Below, one piece after another: positions 11,149 to 19,119 of a DNA stretch of 53,423 bases (the first letter of the stretch is position 1; every line of letters begins with the position of its first letter). The notes beneath the pieces were generated by a model. That model had not been told where the DNA came from. It saw only the letters and a program-made list of their open reading frames with translations, and searched no databases. Both the position numbers and the translations under genes were made by a program. Origin of the DNA: Clostridia bacterium (GTDB lineage Bacteria; Bacillota; Clostridia; Christensenellales; CAG-138); the NCBI GenBank assembly GCA_017438865.1, contig JAFRUN010000011.1, forward strand, positions 1 through 53,423. Direction: 5' to 3'.

Positions 11149-12468
11149 TTACGCGCGAACGACGTCATACACCATCGGGCGATATTCCGGCTTTGCGTCG
11201 GAATATGTGAACGCGCTGTGGAACATCCCGAGCGCGGCGTTCAGCTTACTCTCGTCGTTCACATACATCACGCAGAGCGGTTCGTCCGCGCGGATAAAGT
11301 CGCCGAGGCGCTTTTTCATCACCAGACCGACTGCCGGATCGATGCTTTCTTCCTTGGTCGCTCTGCCAGCCCCGAGGATCTGCGCCGCCGTGCCGATTCT
11401 CTCGGCGTTCATCGACGAGATGTACCCTGCGCGCTTCGGATAGACGTTCAGGATCGTTTTGACCTTGCAGAGTTCGTCAATACGATCAAGCGAAATATAC
11501 GACGCGTCGCCGCCTTCCGCCGCGATCATCTGCCGCAGTTTTTCAAGTCCCGCGCCGCTGTGCAGCGCCGATTCGAGTTTTTCCCGCGCTTCGACTTCGG
11601 TTTCGGCAAGTTTCGACACGCGCATCATATGAACGCCGAGCAGCATGCAGACCTCGTAAAGCGGATCGCCCGCAGGGATCCTGCCGGACAGCAGTTCCAC
11701 CGCCTCGCGCACCTCCAGCGCGTTGCCGACGGCAAGACCGAGCGGCTGGTTCATGTCGGTTATGACCGCCACGCACTCGCGTCCGACGAGCTTTCCGATG
11801 GAAACCATCAGGTGTGCGAGCTTTTCCGCCTCGTCGACCGTCTGCATAAACGCGCCGGTTCCCGTCTTGACGTCAAGGACGATCGCATCCGTGCCCGCCG
11901 CGAGTTTCTTGGACATAATGCTCGATGCGATCAGCGGAATGCTGCGCACGGTTGCCGTCACGTCGCGCAGCGCGTACATTTTCTTATCTGCGGGAACGAG
12001 ATTGCCCGTCTGCCCGATGACCGCCACGCCGATGTCGTTGACGATCTCCTTGAAGCGCGTCATCGGCTGTTCGATACAGACGCCGGGGATCGATTCGAGC
12101 TTATCCAGCGTTCCGCCCGTATGCCCGAGCCCTCTGCCGCTCATTTTGGCGACCGTTCCGCCGCACGCGGCAACGAGCGGCGCGATGACGAGCGTCGTCG
12201 TGTCTCCCACGCCGCCGGTGGAATGCTTGTCGACCTTCACGCCGCGCAGATCGCTCAGATCGACCACATCTCCCGAGTGCATCATCGCCATTGTCAGATC
12301 GGCGGTCTCGCGATCGGTCATACCGTTGAATACGACCGCCATCTGAAACGCCGACATCTGATAGTCGGGGATCGTTCCGTCGGTGAACCCGGATACAATG
12401 TATCGGATCTCATCGCCGGTCAGCGTTCCGCCGGATACCTTTTTTTCGATCAGATCGACCATGCGCAT
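11149..12468 (-). CDS. pdp: Pyrimidine-nucleoside phosphorylase
   Basis: A 439-residue cytoplasmic enzyme that splits uridine, deoxyuridine and thymidine with phosphate to base and (deoxy)ribose-1-phosphate. The start MRMVDLI is almost identical to the Bacillus enzyme. DKHSTGGVGDTTTL and KMSGRGLGHTGGTLDKLES are the family signature and phosphate/substrate loops. Length is typical. AGGAGGG lies 8 nt before the ATG. It has its own promoter at 12496-12524 and is 75 nt from polA. It works in salvage together with deoB and punA at 24.6-26.7 kb, which are encoded apart. Confidence 0.96.
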   Translation of the reverse strand: MRMVDLIEKKVSGGTLTGDEIRYIVSGFTDGTIPDYQMSAFQMAVVFNGMTDRETADLTMAMMHSGDVVDLSDLRGVKVDKHSTGGVGDTTTLVIAPLVAACGGTVAKMSGRGLGHTGGTLDKLESIPGVCIEQPMTRFKEIVNDIGVAVIGQTGNLVPADKKMYALRDVTATVRSIPLIASSIMSKKLAAGTDAIVLDVKTGTGAFMQTVDEAEKLAHLMVSIGKLVGRECVAVITDMNQPLGLAVGNALEVREAVELLSGRIPAGDPLYEVCMLLGVHMMRVSKLAETEVEAREKLESALHSGAGLEKLRQMIAAEGGDASYISLDRIDELCKVKTILNVYPKRAGYISSMNAERIGTAAQILGAGRATKEESIDPAVGLVMKKRLGDFIRADEPLCVMYVNDESKLNAALGMFHSAFTYSDAKPEYRPMVYDVVRA

Positions 12469-12495
12469 ACGAAAAACCCTCCTGAATGATTATTC

Positions 12496-12524
12496 AATAT
12501 ATCACAAAAGCACTGTACCGGCAA
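12496..12524 (-). promoter_or_regulatory. Sigma-A promoter of pdp
   Basis: TTGCCG (12519-12524), 17 bp, TATATT (12496-12501) on the minus strand, 28 nt before the pdp start. The -35 lies just after the stop of the glycerate-kinase-like gene. Confidence 0.7.
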
Positions 12525-12528
12525 CGTC

Positions 12529-13815
12529 TTATCCGATCGCCGGCAGGACCGTCCGCCTGAACGCGCTCTCGACGGACGCTTCATTCGGCGCTTCATCGAC
12601 CGGACAGAATACGACGCCATCCGGGTTTGCATACCGTCTCAGAAGCGTTTCCTCCGCGCTTGAGATCTTCCCTGCAATTAAAGCATAACCCGCTTCGGCG
12701 AGCAAAGACGGCACACCGATCCGCTCAAAAATACATTCCGGTCCGTTTTGCAGCGATCCGCCGATCGATGCAAGCGCAAATCCGAGCCCGTTGCCCGCCC
12801 CGCTGCCTGGTTTATTCGGATCGCCGCCGAGCAGCGCTGCAAGGCGCCCGTCGGGCAAGGGTGCTGCCGTATCATACAAAAGCGTCAGTTCCGTCTGTGC
12901 GATGCGCGGATCGAGGTTTTCCCGGTCGATCCGAACGATCCGGTCAAACGGTTCCGCGCATGGATCGACCGGTTCGCCGTCCGCATCGAAAAAGCGAACG
13001 CCGAGCGCCGCAAGCGCGCCGAGTCCCATGTCCGGCGCCGCAGATCCGCCGAGTCCCGTCCAGATCTTCCGGTAACCGAGATCCAGTGTTTTTTTGATCA
13101 GCTGCCCGACCGGGAACGTCGATTCGCGATCCGTCGCTTCGATCACGGCGATGCATCCCGGAAGCACGCCGATCGTTCTGCTTATGCGGTCACCGTTCGT
13201 GGCGTTCAGCGCCGCGGTCTCATACCGCCCGCCCGTTCCGGCAATCAAAGCACGGACCGTCCCGGCGCTGCCGTCGGCAATCACGGTTCTGCGCACGCGG
13301 AATCCGTGTTCGGCTGCCGCCGTTCCGAATGCGCGCGTCACGCGCTCCGCATCAAACGTGCCGTTTTCGGAAGATGCGACGATCAGCAGCTTCCATCCGT
13401 CCGCTGCCGTCATCGGAACGACCGGATCCGTCGGTATAAAGGCGGCGTTTTCGGACGGCACAATCTTCCCTTCCGTATTGATTTCGGCGAGGATCGGATA
13501 CGGACCGAAGCTCTCCAGATAATTTGCCTGCACCAGCGGATGATCGAGGCACAGCCGTGTCGTCAAAGCATCCAGCGCGTGGAATCGCGCGCCTGCAACG
13601 CGGGACTGTCTGATCCCGACATAACAGACGATGCAGGTATAGACGGGGCTTTGCGAAACCGGATCAAAGGATTCGCATGCCTCATAGAGTCCCGTCCCGC
13701 ACGGATCGGCGGAGAAGATCGCGGAAAGCGCGATCCTCCAGCAATCCCGTTTCGTTTCATCGGAAAAGTCTGCGACCGGAAACCGCATGCCGATCGGGAA
13801 ATAATGCCAAATCAT
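12529..13815 (-). CDS. Glycerate-kinase-like fusion protein with degenerate active site
   Basis: A 428-residue protein in two parts. Residues about 1-140 (start MIWHYFPIGMRF) match nothing I recognise. Residues about 141-428 resemble glycerate kinase type I (GlxK/GarK): LLIVASSENGTFDAERV aligns with the N-terminal strand and loop, IADGSAGTVRALI with VADGGEGT, IWTGLGGSAAPDMGLG with the GGSAT loop, and LPAIG matches the family C-terminus. Key positions are changed: the SYKES/SFKGS loop has become ASSENGT (Lys lost), and the ITGEGRxD loop reads LIAGKISSA. A kinase reaction is therefore doubtful. The start overlaps the ABC-F stop by ATGA, so the two are coupled. Alternative reading: an inactive kinase fold used for binding or regulation. 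Confidence 0.72.
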   Translation of the reverse strand: MIWHYFPIGMRFPVADFSDETKRDCWRIALSAIFSADPCGTGLYEACESFDPVSQSPVYTCIVCYVGIRQSRVAGARFHALDALTTRLCLDHPLVQANYLESFGPYPILAEINTEGKIVPSENAAFIPTDPVVPMTAADGWKLLIVASSENGTFDAERVTRAFGTAAAEHGFRVRRTVIADGSAGTVRALIAGTGGRYETAALNATNGDRISRTIGVLPGCIAVIEATDRESTFPVGQLIKKTLDLGYRKIWTGLGGSAAPDMGLGALAALGVRFFDADGEPVDPCAEPFDRIVRIDRENLDPRIAQTELTLLYDTAAPLPDGRLAALLGGDPNKPGSGAGNGLGFALASIGGSLQNGPECIFERIGVPSLLAEAGYALIAGKISSAEETLLRRYANPDGVVFCPVDEAPNEASVESAFRRTVLPAIG

Positions 13816-15737
13816 TCTTCTTCCTCCGTTTCCAGCGCGGAAAGCGTTCTTTCCGCATCCTCCAGTCGGTCGTAAAGCTCTGTTTCCTCTGTTTCGAGCG
13901 CGGAGATCGTTTCATACATCTGCTGCATCCGGCGGTAATCGTTTCCCGTCTGCGCCGAAAGCAGCGTCTGCTCCGCTTCCTTCTTTGCGGCTTCGTTCTG
14001 TTCGATCAGCCGCTCGATCGCGTGCAGCTCCTGCCTCGCTTTTGCGCGCTGCTGTTTGATCTCTTTCCGGCGGAGGAACAGGTTGTCCGCATCCGCCTTT
14101 TCCTGTTTTTTCGGTTTCTCCGGCTTCTGCTCCCGAATGAGCGCGAACAGGTCCTCTTCCTCGTCTCTCTGCTCCCGAAGTCCCGTTTCCGTCATCAGGA
14201 TCACGCGGTCCGCAAGCCGCCGGACCATATACCGGTCGTGCGTCACGATCAGGATCGTCCCCTCGAATTTCTCCAGCGCGCTTTCCAGCATCTCTGCGGA
14301 CGCGATATCCAGATGGTTGGTCGGTTCGTCCAGAAGAAGAACGTTCGCACCGGAAAGAACGAGTTTCAAAAGACGGATCCGCGCTTTTTCGCCGCCGGAC
14401 AGTGTGCCGATGCGCTTGTCGATGTCGTCGTTGCGGAACAGGAACGTCCCGAGCGCGCCGCGCAAAGCGGACCGGTCCATCAGCGGAAACGCGTCGGACA
14501 GCTCGCCGATCACGGTGTTTGCGTCATTCAGATCGTAATTGTGCTGCGCGTAATACCCGATCCGCACGCCCGCGCCGATCTTATAGGTCCCCTCGGTCTG
14601 CCGAACGCCGCCGGTCAGGATCTTCAGAAGCGTGGTCTTGCCGCAGCCGTTCGCGCCGATCAGGCAGACGCACTGTCCGGCCCTGATCATGGCGTTCAGC
14701 CCGGAGAAGATGCGATGTTCTCCGAACCGCATACCGAGCTCGAACAGGCCGATCACTTCGTTGCCGGTCGGCGCCGGCGTCGGAAAGCGGAAGGAAATGG
14801 ATTTCTCGTCGCGCTCCGGCTCAATCATGTCCGCCTTGATGCGATCGATCTGCTTTTGTTTGGACGCAATCGTCACATAGTTGCGTTCCTGATTCCAGCG
14901 CTTCTGCTGCTCGATGATCCCCTCGATGCGGCGGATCTCCTTCTGCTTGCGCAGGTAGATCTTCTTTTCGAGCTCACGCGCGTCCATTTTCAGTTCCATA
15001 TAGCGCGAATAGTTACCCGCCGTTCCGCGGATCCTGCCGTTCTGAAGCTCCAGCATCCGCGTGACCGTATCGTCAAGAAACGCGCGGTCGTGCGATACGA
15101 CGAGTACCGCGCCTTTGAACTGACAGAGAAAATCCGTCAGCCACCGGATCGCGGTGATGTCGAGGTTGTTCGTCGGCTCATCCAGAAGCAGCAGATCGGC
15201 GCGCGACAGGATCGCGCGGGCGAGCATCGCCTTGCTGATCTGACCGCCCGAAAAGGACGTGACCGGACGCGAAAGATCGTCCTCCGAAAAACCGAGCCCC
15301 AACAGTGCCGAACGCGTCATGGCACGGAACGTCGCCCCGCCCTCTCTGGAAAGCGTTTCGACGACGATCGCCTGTCTTGCGATCAGCCGATCCCTGTCTG
15401 CATCCGTTTGCCCGAGCTTATCCGCAATGCGCGCTTCCTCCGCTTCAAGGTCAATAAGCGGACGGTACGCCTCCAGCGTAAACGCATACAGATCTGTTTT
15501 TTCATCGAGCTTCGGGATCTGTTCAACGTAGGAGAGCTTTGCGCCCTGCCGAAGTCCGAACGTTCCGCCGTCATACGGCTCCTTTCCCATCAGGATCCGC
15601 ATCAGCGTCGTTTTCCCGCTTCCGTTTACGCCGATCAGACCGACGCGCTCGCCCGGACGGATCTCAAAGGAAACGTCCGAAAACAGCGTTCGGTCCGCAA
15701 AAGACTTCTTCAGGTTATCCACATACAGCAATGACAT
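13812..15737 (-). CDS. ABC-F ATPase (Uup/EttA/YdiF-like)
   Basis: A soluble 641-residue protein with two ABC domains and no membrane segment. Walker A motifs are GVNGSGKTT and GANGCGKTT; signature motifs are SFSGGQISKA and LSGGEKARIR; both Walker B sites read LLLLDEPTN/VLLLDEPTN. A linker of charged helices between the domains (EKKIYLRKQKEIRRIE) and a C-terminal coiled coil (about 545-641) fit the Uup/YdiF branch. Such proteins act at the ribosomal E site in translation or ribosome rescue; antibiotic resistance cannot be claimed from sequence. The start is the ATG at 15737 with only GGA as a ribosome site; the mapped promoter predicts an extremely short leader. It is followed by the glycerate-kinase-like gene (ATGA). 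Confidence 0.92.
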   Translation of the reverse strand: MSLLYVDNLKKSFADRTLFSDVSFEIRPGERVGLIGVNGSGKTTLMRILMGKEPYDGGTFGLRQGAKLSYVEQIPKLDEKTDLYAFTLEAYRPLIDLEAEEARIADKLGQTDADRDRLIARQAIVVETLSREGGATFRAMTRSALLGLGFSEDDLSRPVTSFSGGQISKAMLARAILSRADLLLLDEPTNNLDITAIRWLTDFLCQFKGAVLVVSHDRAFLDDTVTRMLELQNGRIRGTAGNYSRYMELKMDARELEKKIYLRKQKEIRRIEGIIEQQKRWNQERNYVTIASKQKQIDRIKADMIEPERDEKSISFRFPTPAPTGNEVIGLFELGMRFGEHRIFSGLNAMIRAGQCVCLIGANGCGKTTLLKILTGGVRQTEGTYKIGAGVRIGYYAQHNYDLNDANTVIGELSDAFPLMDRSALRGALGTFLFRNDDIDKRIGTLSGGEKARIRLLKLVLSGANVLLLDEPTNHLDIASAEMLESALEKFEGTILIVTHDRYMVRRLADRVILMTETGLREQRDEEEDLFALIREQKPEKPKKQEKADADNLFLRRKEIKQQRAKARQELHAIERLIEQNEAAKKEAEQTLLSAQTGNDYRRMQQMYETISALETEETELYDRLEDAERTLSALETEEEE

Positions 15738-15749
15738 AATTCCAATTAT

Positions 15750-15778
15750 AGTATAGCACATATTTTCCGTTTGGTGAA
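15750..15778 (-). promoter_or_regulatory. Promoter of the ABC-F gene with near-leaderless layout
   Basis: TTCACC (15773-15778), 17 bp, TATACT (15750-15755), with an overlapping TATAAT at 15745-15750. Transcription should begin at about 15743-15738 and translation at 15737, leaving a leader of at most about 6 nt. Confidence 0.55.
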
Positions 15779-15817
15779 TTTATTTATATAAATTTCAAGA
15801 TTATATTACATTTTGTA

Positions 15818-15826
15818 TGTTATAAT
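15818..15826 (+). promoter_or_regulatory. Extended -10 promoter of the NlpC/P60 gene
   Basis: TGTTATAAT is a perfect extended -10 (TGnTATAAT). No good -35 is seen 17 bp upstream, as is common for extended -10 promoters. It lies 24 nt before the ATG at 15850, with AAAGGAG in between. Confidence 0.65.
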
Positions 15827-15849
15827 AGATGCGTGAAAGGAGTCGAAAC

Positions 15850-17406
15850 ATGGAGAAACAGCCCGGATTGCTTCCAGGAAAGAAGCGCAGATCCATGCCC
15901 GTTGCATTGCGCATTGCGATTTCGCTGTCTCTTGCCGCCGTTCTGTGCAGCGTCGGCTTGTTCTTTATCCTGCGCGACCGTGACATTTCTCCTTTTCCCG
16001 ACGCCAATGCCGAATCCGAATACCTGACGACGAAGGAGGACTCCGTTTCCCTGCGCGGCGCAACGCCGAGCCCTTCTCCCCGGCCGTTTGCCCCGACTGT
16101 GCTGCCGACATCCGGTCCCGCAGACAATCGCATCGCTGTATCGCACTATTCCGCGCTTCAGCTCAACGACAACAATCCCTCCGTCGCGGCTTTGCAGCAA
16201 AAGCTCATGGACCTCGGCTATATGGAGGGCGACGAACCCGGAACGCTGTTTAACGAATCCACCAGGAACGCCGTGATGCTGTTTCAGCGCGCGACCGATA
16301 TGGAACTTACCGGCATCGCCTCCGCGACCGTGCAGGAAATGCTGTTCTCCGTCAACGCACAGGAATACCGCATCAAACTGAACGACAGCGGTCCCGACGT
16401 CCGCAGCGTGCAGCGGCAGCTTGCCGAGCTCGGATACTATTCCGAACGCATCACCGGATACTACGGTCCGAAAACCGAGGAAGCAGTGATGCGCTTCCAG
16501 GCGAAGAACGGGATCGATGTCGACGGTCAGATCACGCGCGACGACTGGGATCTTCTCTATTCCGACAAAGCGGTGCCTTTGGCAACCCCCTCGCCCACGC
16601 CCGCACCGACGCCGACGCCGAAGCCCACTCAGAAGCCGACGCAAAAGCCCACGGCAAAGCCGACGGCGAAACCAACCGCAAAACCGACGCAGAAGCCGAC
16701 ACAGAAACCGACGCAAAAGCCGACGAATACCCCGAAAACCACGCCGAAGCCGACCGCTACGCCGAAACCCACCGCTACGCCCAAGCCCACAGCAACGCCG
16801 AAGCCGACTGCAACGCCGACGGCGGGCGGAACAACGGAAGCGCCGCCGACCGCTACGCCCAAGCCCACGGATCCGCCGGATCCGACCGCCACGCCGAAGC
16901 CCGCAGATACGCCCGCGCCGACCGCTACGCCCAAGCCCACGAATACGCCCGCGCCGACCGCCACGCCGAAGCCCACGGACACGCCTGCGCCGACCGCCAC
17001 GCCCAAACCCGGCTCGTATGAACACAGCGTCAACGGGCTCGTAAGATGCGCGCAGGATCAGCTCGGCGATCCGTATGTTCTCGGAGACGAAGGTCCCGAC
17101 TCGTTCGACTGCTCCGGTCTCGTTCATTACTGTCTGAACAAGTGCGGCGTCAAGATCGGACGCTGGAACGCGTATTCCTACTCCAATCACAACGGATGGA
17201 CGAAAATCACCTCCGTCGACGATCTCAAAAAGGGCGATCTGCTGTTCTTCAAGAGCGACACGAGCGACAAGGTCAACCACGCCGCGATCTATATCGGCAA
17301 CAACAAATTCATTCATGCAAGCGCGAGCAAGGGAAAGGTCGTACAAAGTTCCTTCTCCGCCTACTGGTACCGCAATTTCGTTTGCGGGAGACGGGTATTC
17401 AAATAA
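15850..17406 (+). CDS. NlpC/P60 cell-wall hydrolase with two peptidoglycan-binding domains and a long Thr-Pro-Lys spacer
   Basis: A 518-residue secreted or membrane-anchored endopeptidase. A basic N-terminus and hydrophobic segment (about 17-41) form a signal anchor. Two PG_binding_1 domains lie at about 104-165 and 177-236 (LQQKLMDLGYMEG, VQRQLAELGYYSE). Residues about 244-388 are a low-complexity spacer of PTQKPTAKPT and PTATPKPT units, which makes the DNA repetitive. The C-terminal NlpC/P60 domain (about 393-518) has Cys421 in SFDCSGL, His477 in VNHAAIY and His489 in KFIHAS, the Cys-His-His triad that cleaves stem peptides of peptidoglycan. I chose the ATG at 15850 over an in-frame one at 15829 because AAAGGAG lies correctly before it. 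Its stop overlaps the radical SAM start by one base (TAATG). Confidence 0.93.
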   Translation: MEKQPGLLPGKKRRSMPVALRIAISLSLAAVLCSVGLFFILRDRDISPFPDANAESEYLTTKEDSVSLRGATPSPSPRPFAPTVLPTSGPADNRIAVSHYSALQLNDNNPSVAALQQKLMDLGYMEGDEPGTLFNESTRNAVMLFQRATDMELTGIASATVQEMLFSVNAQEYRIKLNDSGPDVRSVQRQLAELGYYSERITGYYGPKTEEAVMRFQAKNGIDVDGQITRDDWDLLYSDKAVPLATPSPTPAPTPTPKPTQKPTQKPTAKPTAKPTAKPTQKPTQKPTQKPTNTPKTTPKPTATPKPTATPKPTATPKPTATPTAGGTTEAPPTATPKPTDPPDPTATPKPADTPAPTATPKPTNTPAPTATPKPTDTPAPTATPKPGSYEHSVNGLVRCAQDQLGDPYVLGDEGPDSFDCSGLVHYCLNKCGVKIGRWNAYSYSNHNGWTKITSVDDLKKGDLLFFKSDTSDKVNHAAIYIGNNKFIHASASKGKVVQSSFSAYWYRNFVCGRRVFK

Positions 17407-18287
17407 TGGCGTGCAGTATTTGTCCGAGAAACTGTAAGATCGACCGAGCAGCCGCAGCGGGATTCTGCGGCTGTTCTTCCGTTGTACGCGTTGCGCGCGC
17501 CGCGCTGCATTTCGACGAGGAGCCGTGCATCAGCGGTACGCGCGGCAGCGGAACGATCTTCTTTTCCGGCTGCAATCTGAAATGTATTTTCTGTCAGAAT
17601 TACGTTCTGACCGACGGAACGCACGGCGAGATCTTTTCGGTTTCGCGGCTTGCCGAAATGATGCTGAAGCTGCAGGATCTCGGCGCGCACAACGTCAACC
17701 TTGTTACGCCGACGCCGCACAGGGATGCAATCGTCGACGCGCTGAAGGCGGCGAAACAGGATGGATTGACGATCCCGGTCGTCTATAACACGGGTTCGTA
17801 TGAAACGGTCGAAACGGTTCGCGCGTTTGAGGGACTTGTCGATATTTTTCTCCCCGATCTCAAATACCGCGATCCGCGGCTTTCGCTCCGGTTCTCACAC
17901 GCGTCCGATTACTTCGACGTTGCGATCGAAGCGATCGCGGAGATGTTCCGGCAGGTCGGTCCGATGGTCACGGACGGCGACGGCATCGCAGTCAAAGGCG
18001 TCCGTATCCGGCATCTCGTGCTTCCCGGCTGCGTGTTCGATACACGCTCCGTTCTGGATGCGATCAGAAACCGGTTCGGAACGGACTGTCCCGTCTCGCT
18101 GATGTCGCAGTTTACGCCGATCCCGGAATGCACCGTGAAGCCGCTCGACCGCCCACTGACGCGGCGCGAGTACGACAGTGCGCTCGATTACTGCATTTCC
18201 CTCGGCTTTACGAACGTCTATTCACAGGAGCTTTCCAGCGTCGGGCGCATCTTTACCCCGCCGTTTTCGGACCATGTGAATCTGTAA
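17406..18287 (+). CDS. PflX-type radical SAM protein (COG1313-like)
   Basis: A 293-residue iron-sulfur enzyme of the radical SAM family. CNLKCIFCQN at 56-65 provides Cys56, Cys60 and Cys63 for the SAM-bound cluster. An N-terminal cysteine set (Cys3, 6, 10, 21, 23) matches the extra motif of PflX-like proteins, annotated as pyruvate-formate-lyase-activating homologues of unproven role. HLVLPGC near 201 and PIPEC are further family landmarks. No pyruvate formate-lyase is nearby, so a glycyl-radical partner is not indicated. It is coupled to the NlpC/P60 gene by TAATG overlap and followed by a terminator. Confidence 0.88.
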   Translation: MACSICPRNCKIDRAAAAGFCGCSSVVRVARAALHFDEEPCISGTRGSGTIFFSGCNLKCIFCQNYVLTDGTHGEIFSVSRLAEMMLKLQDLGAHNVNLVTPTPHRDAIVDALKAAKQDGLTIPVVYNTGSYETVETVRAFEGLVDIFLPDLKYRDPRLSLRFSHASDYFDVAIEAIAEMFRQVGPMVTDGDGIAVKGVRIRHLVLPGCVFDTRSVLDAIRNRFGTDCPVSLMSQFTPIPECTVKPLDRPLTRREYDSALDYCISLGFTNVYSQELSSVGRIFTPPFSDHVNL

Positions 18288-18292
18288 CACAA

Positions 18293-18317
18293 AAACGCGC
18301 CGCAAAGCAGCGCGTTT
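18293..18317 (+). terminator. Terminator between convergent radical SAM and HAD genes
   Basis: AAACGCGC and GCGCGTTT form an 8-bp stem around CGCAAAGCA, followed by CTTTTC on the plus strand. The symmetric A/T flanks mean it could also stop the opposing HAD-folC-folT transcript, whose last stop is at 18331. Confidence 0.75.
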
Positions 18318-18330
18318 CTTTTCGTTACCG

Positions 18331-19119
18331 TCAGGCAAAAACGGATTCCAGATATTCCGCGACGCCGTCTTCGTCGCACGAGCCGATGATCAGATCGGCT
18401 TTTTCTTTTACGAGCGCGTTGCCGTTCGCCACGCAGACGCCCGTTCCCGCCCATTCGATCATATCGAGATCGAGCGTGTTGTCGCCGATCGCTGTCACTT
18501 CCCCGCGGTCGACGCCGAGCATCGCCGCAACCTTTTTGAGCGCGGAGCCCTTTGTGGAAGAAACCGAACCGATCTCGATGAATCCGGGCTTTGAGCACAG
18601 TACGGAAAGATGCCGCGGCAGCAGCGCGCGAATCTCTTTATACAACTCCGCTTCCCGCGCAGGATCGACGGCAAACAGCACCTTCGGGATGTTGTCGAGC
18701 GGCCGGTACAGAAGGTCCGGATCGACGATGAACGGGATCCGAAGCGTGCCGGTATACCGTTCCGTGAACGCGTTAGCTTTGCGGAAGACGACCGTGTCCT
18801 CCTCGTAGATCTGCGCATGGATCCCGAACGCATCGGCGACGGCAAACGCCGTAACGACGTCCTCCGGGCGCAGATAGTTGACGAACAGATGCTCGCCGGT
18901 CCTTCCGTCGGACACGACCGCGCCGCCGTAATGGATCAGAGGACCGTATACGGACAGCGATTCGCGGATCTGCTTCGAGCCGAGAAAGCCCCTGCCCGTT
19001 GCGAGCACAACGGTTACGCCGTTTTGCTCCGCAAGACGGATCGCCCGCTTCAGGCGTTCGCTCGGGAGTTTTCCGGTCGAGACCAGCGTATCGTCAATGT
19101 CGAGGGCAAGGAGTCTCAT
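18331..19119 (-). CDS. HAD-superfamily (Cof-type) phosphatase
   Basis: A 262-residue cytoplasmic phosphatase. ALDIDDTL near the N-terminus gives nucleophile Asp7 and acid Asp9, ATGRG is motif II, and GDNTLDLDMIEWAG with GVCVANG is the class IIB (Cof) ending. The substrate is not predictable; sugar phosphates, FMN or PLP are common for the family. It overlaps folC by ATGA and closes a folT-folC-HAD operon. A role in dephosphorylating a folate or pterin precursor is only an inference from position. Confidence 0.92.
   Translation of the reverse strand: MRLLALDIDDTLVSTGKLPSERLKRAIRLAEQNGVTVVLATGRGFLGSKQIRESLSVYGPLIHYGGAVVSDGRTGEHLFVNYLRPEDVVTAFAVADAFGIHAQIYEEDTVVFRKANAFTERYTGTLRIPFIVDPDLLYRPLDNIPKVLFAVDPAREAELYKEIRALLPRHLSVLCSKPGFIEIGSVSSTKGSALKKVAAMLGVDRGEVTAIGDNTLDLDMIEWAGTGVCVANGNALVKEKADLIIGSCDEDGVAEYLESVFA

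Noticed and set aside
16568-17013. Tandem DNA repeat that might be read as a CRISPR-like or mobile repeat
   Set aside because: Repeat units are multiples of 3 within one reading frame and encode Thr-Pro-Lys; no spacers of constant length and no cas genes.
15820-17346. Long open frame opposite the NlpC/P60 gene encoding an Arg/Gly-rich protein
   Set aside because: It mirrors the P-T-K repeat of the real gene, has low complexity and no ribosome site. High GC content keeps opposite frames open.
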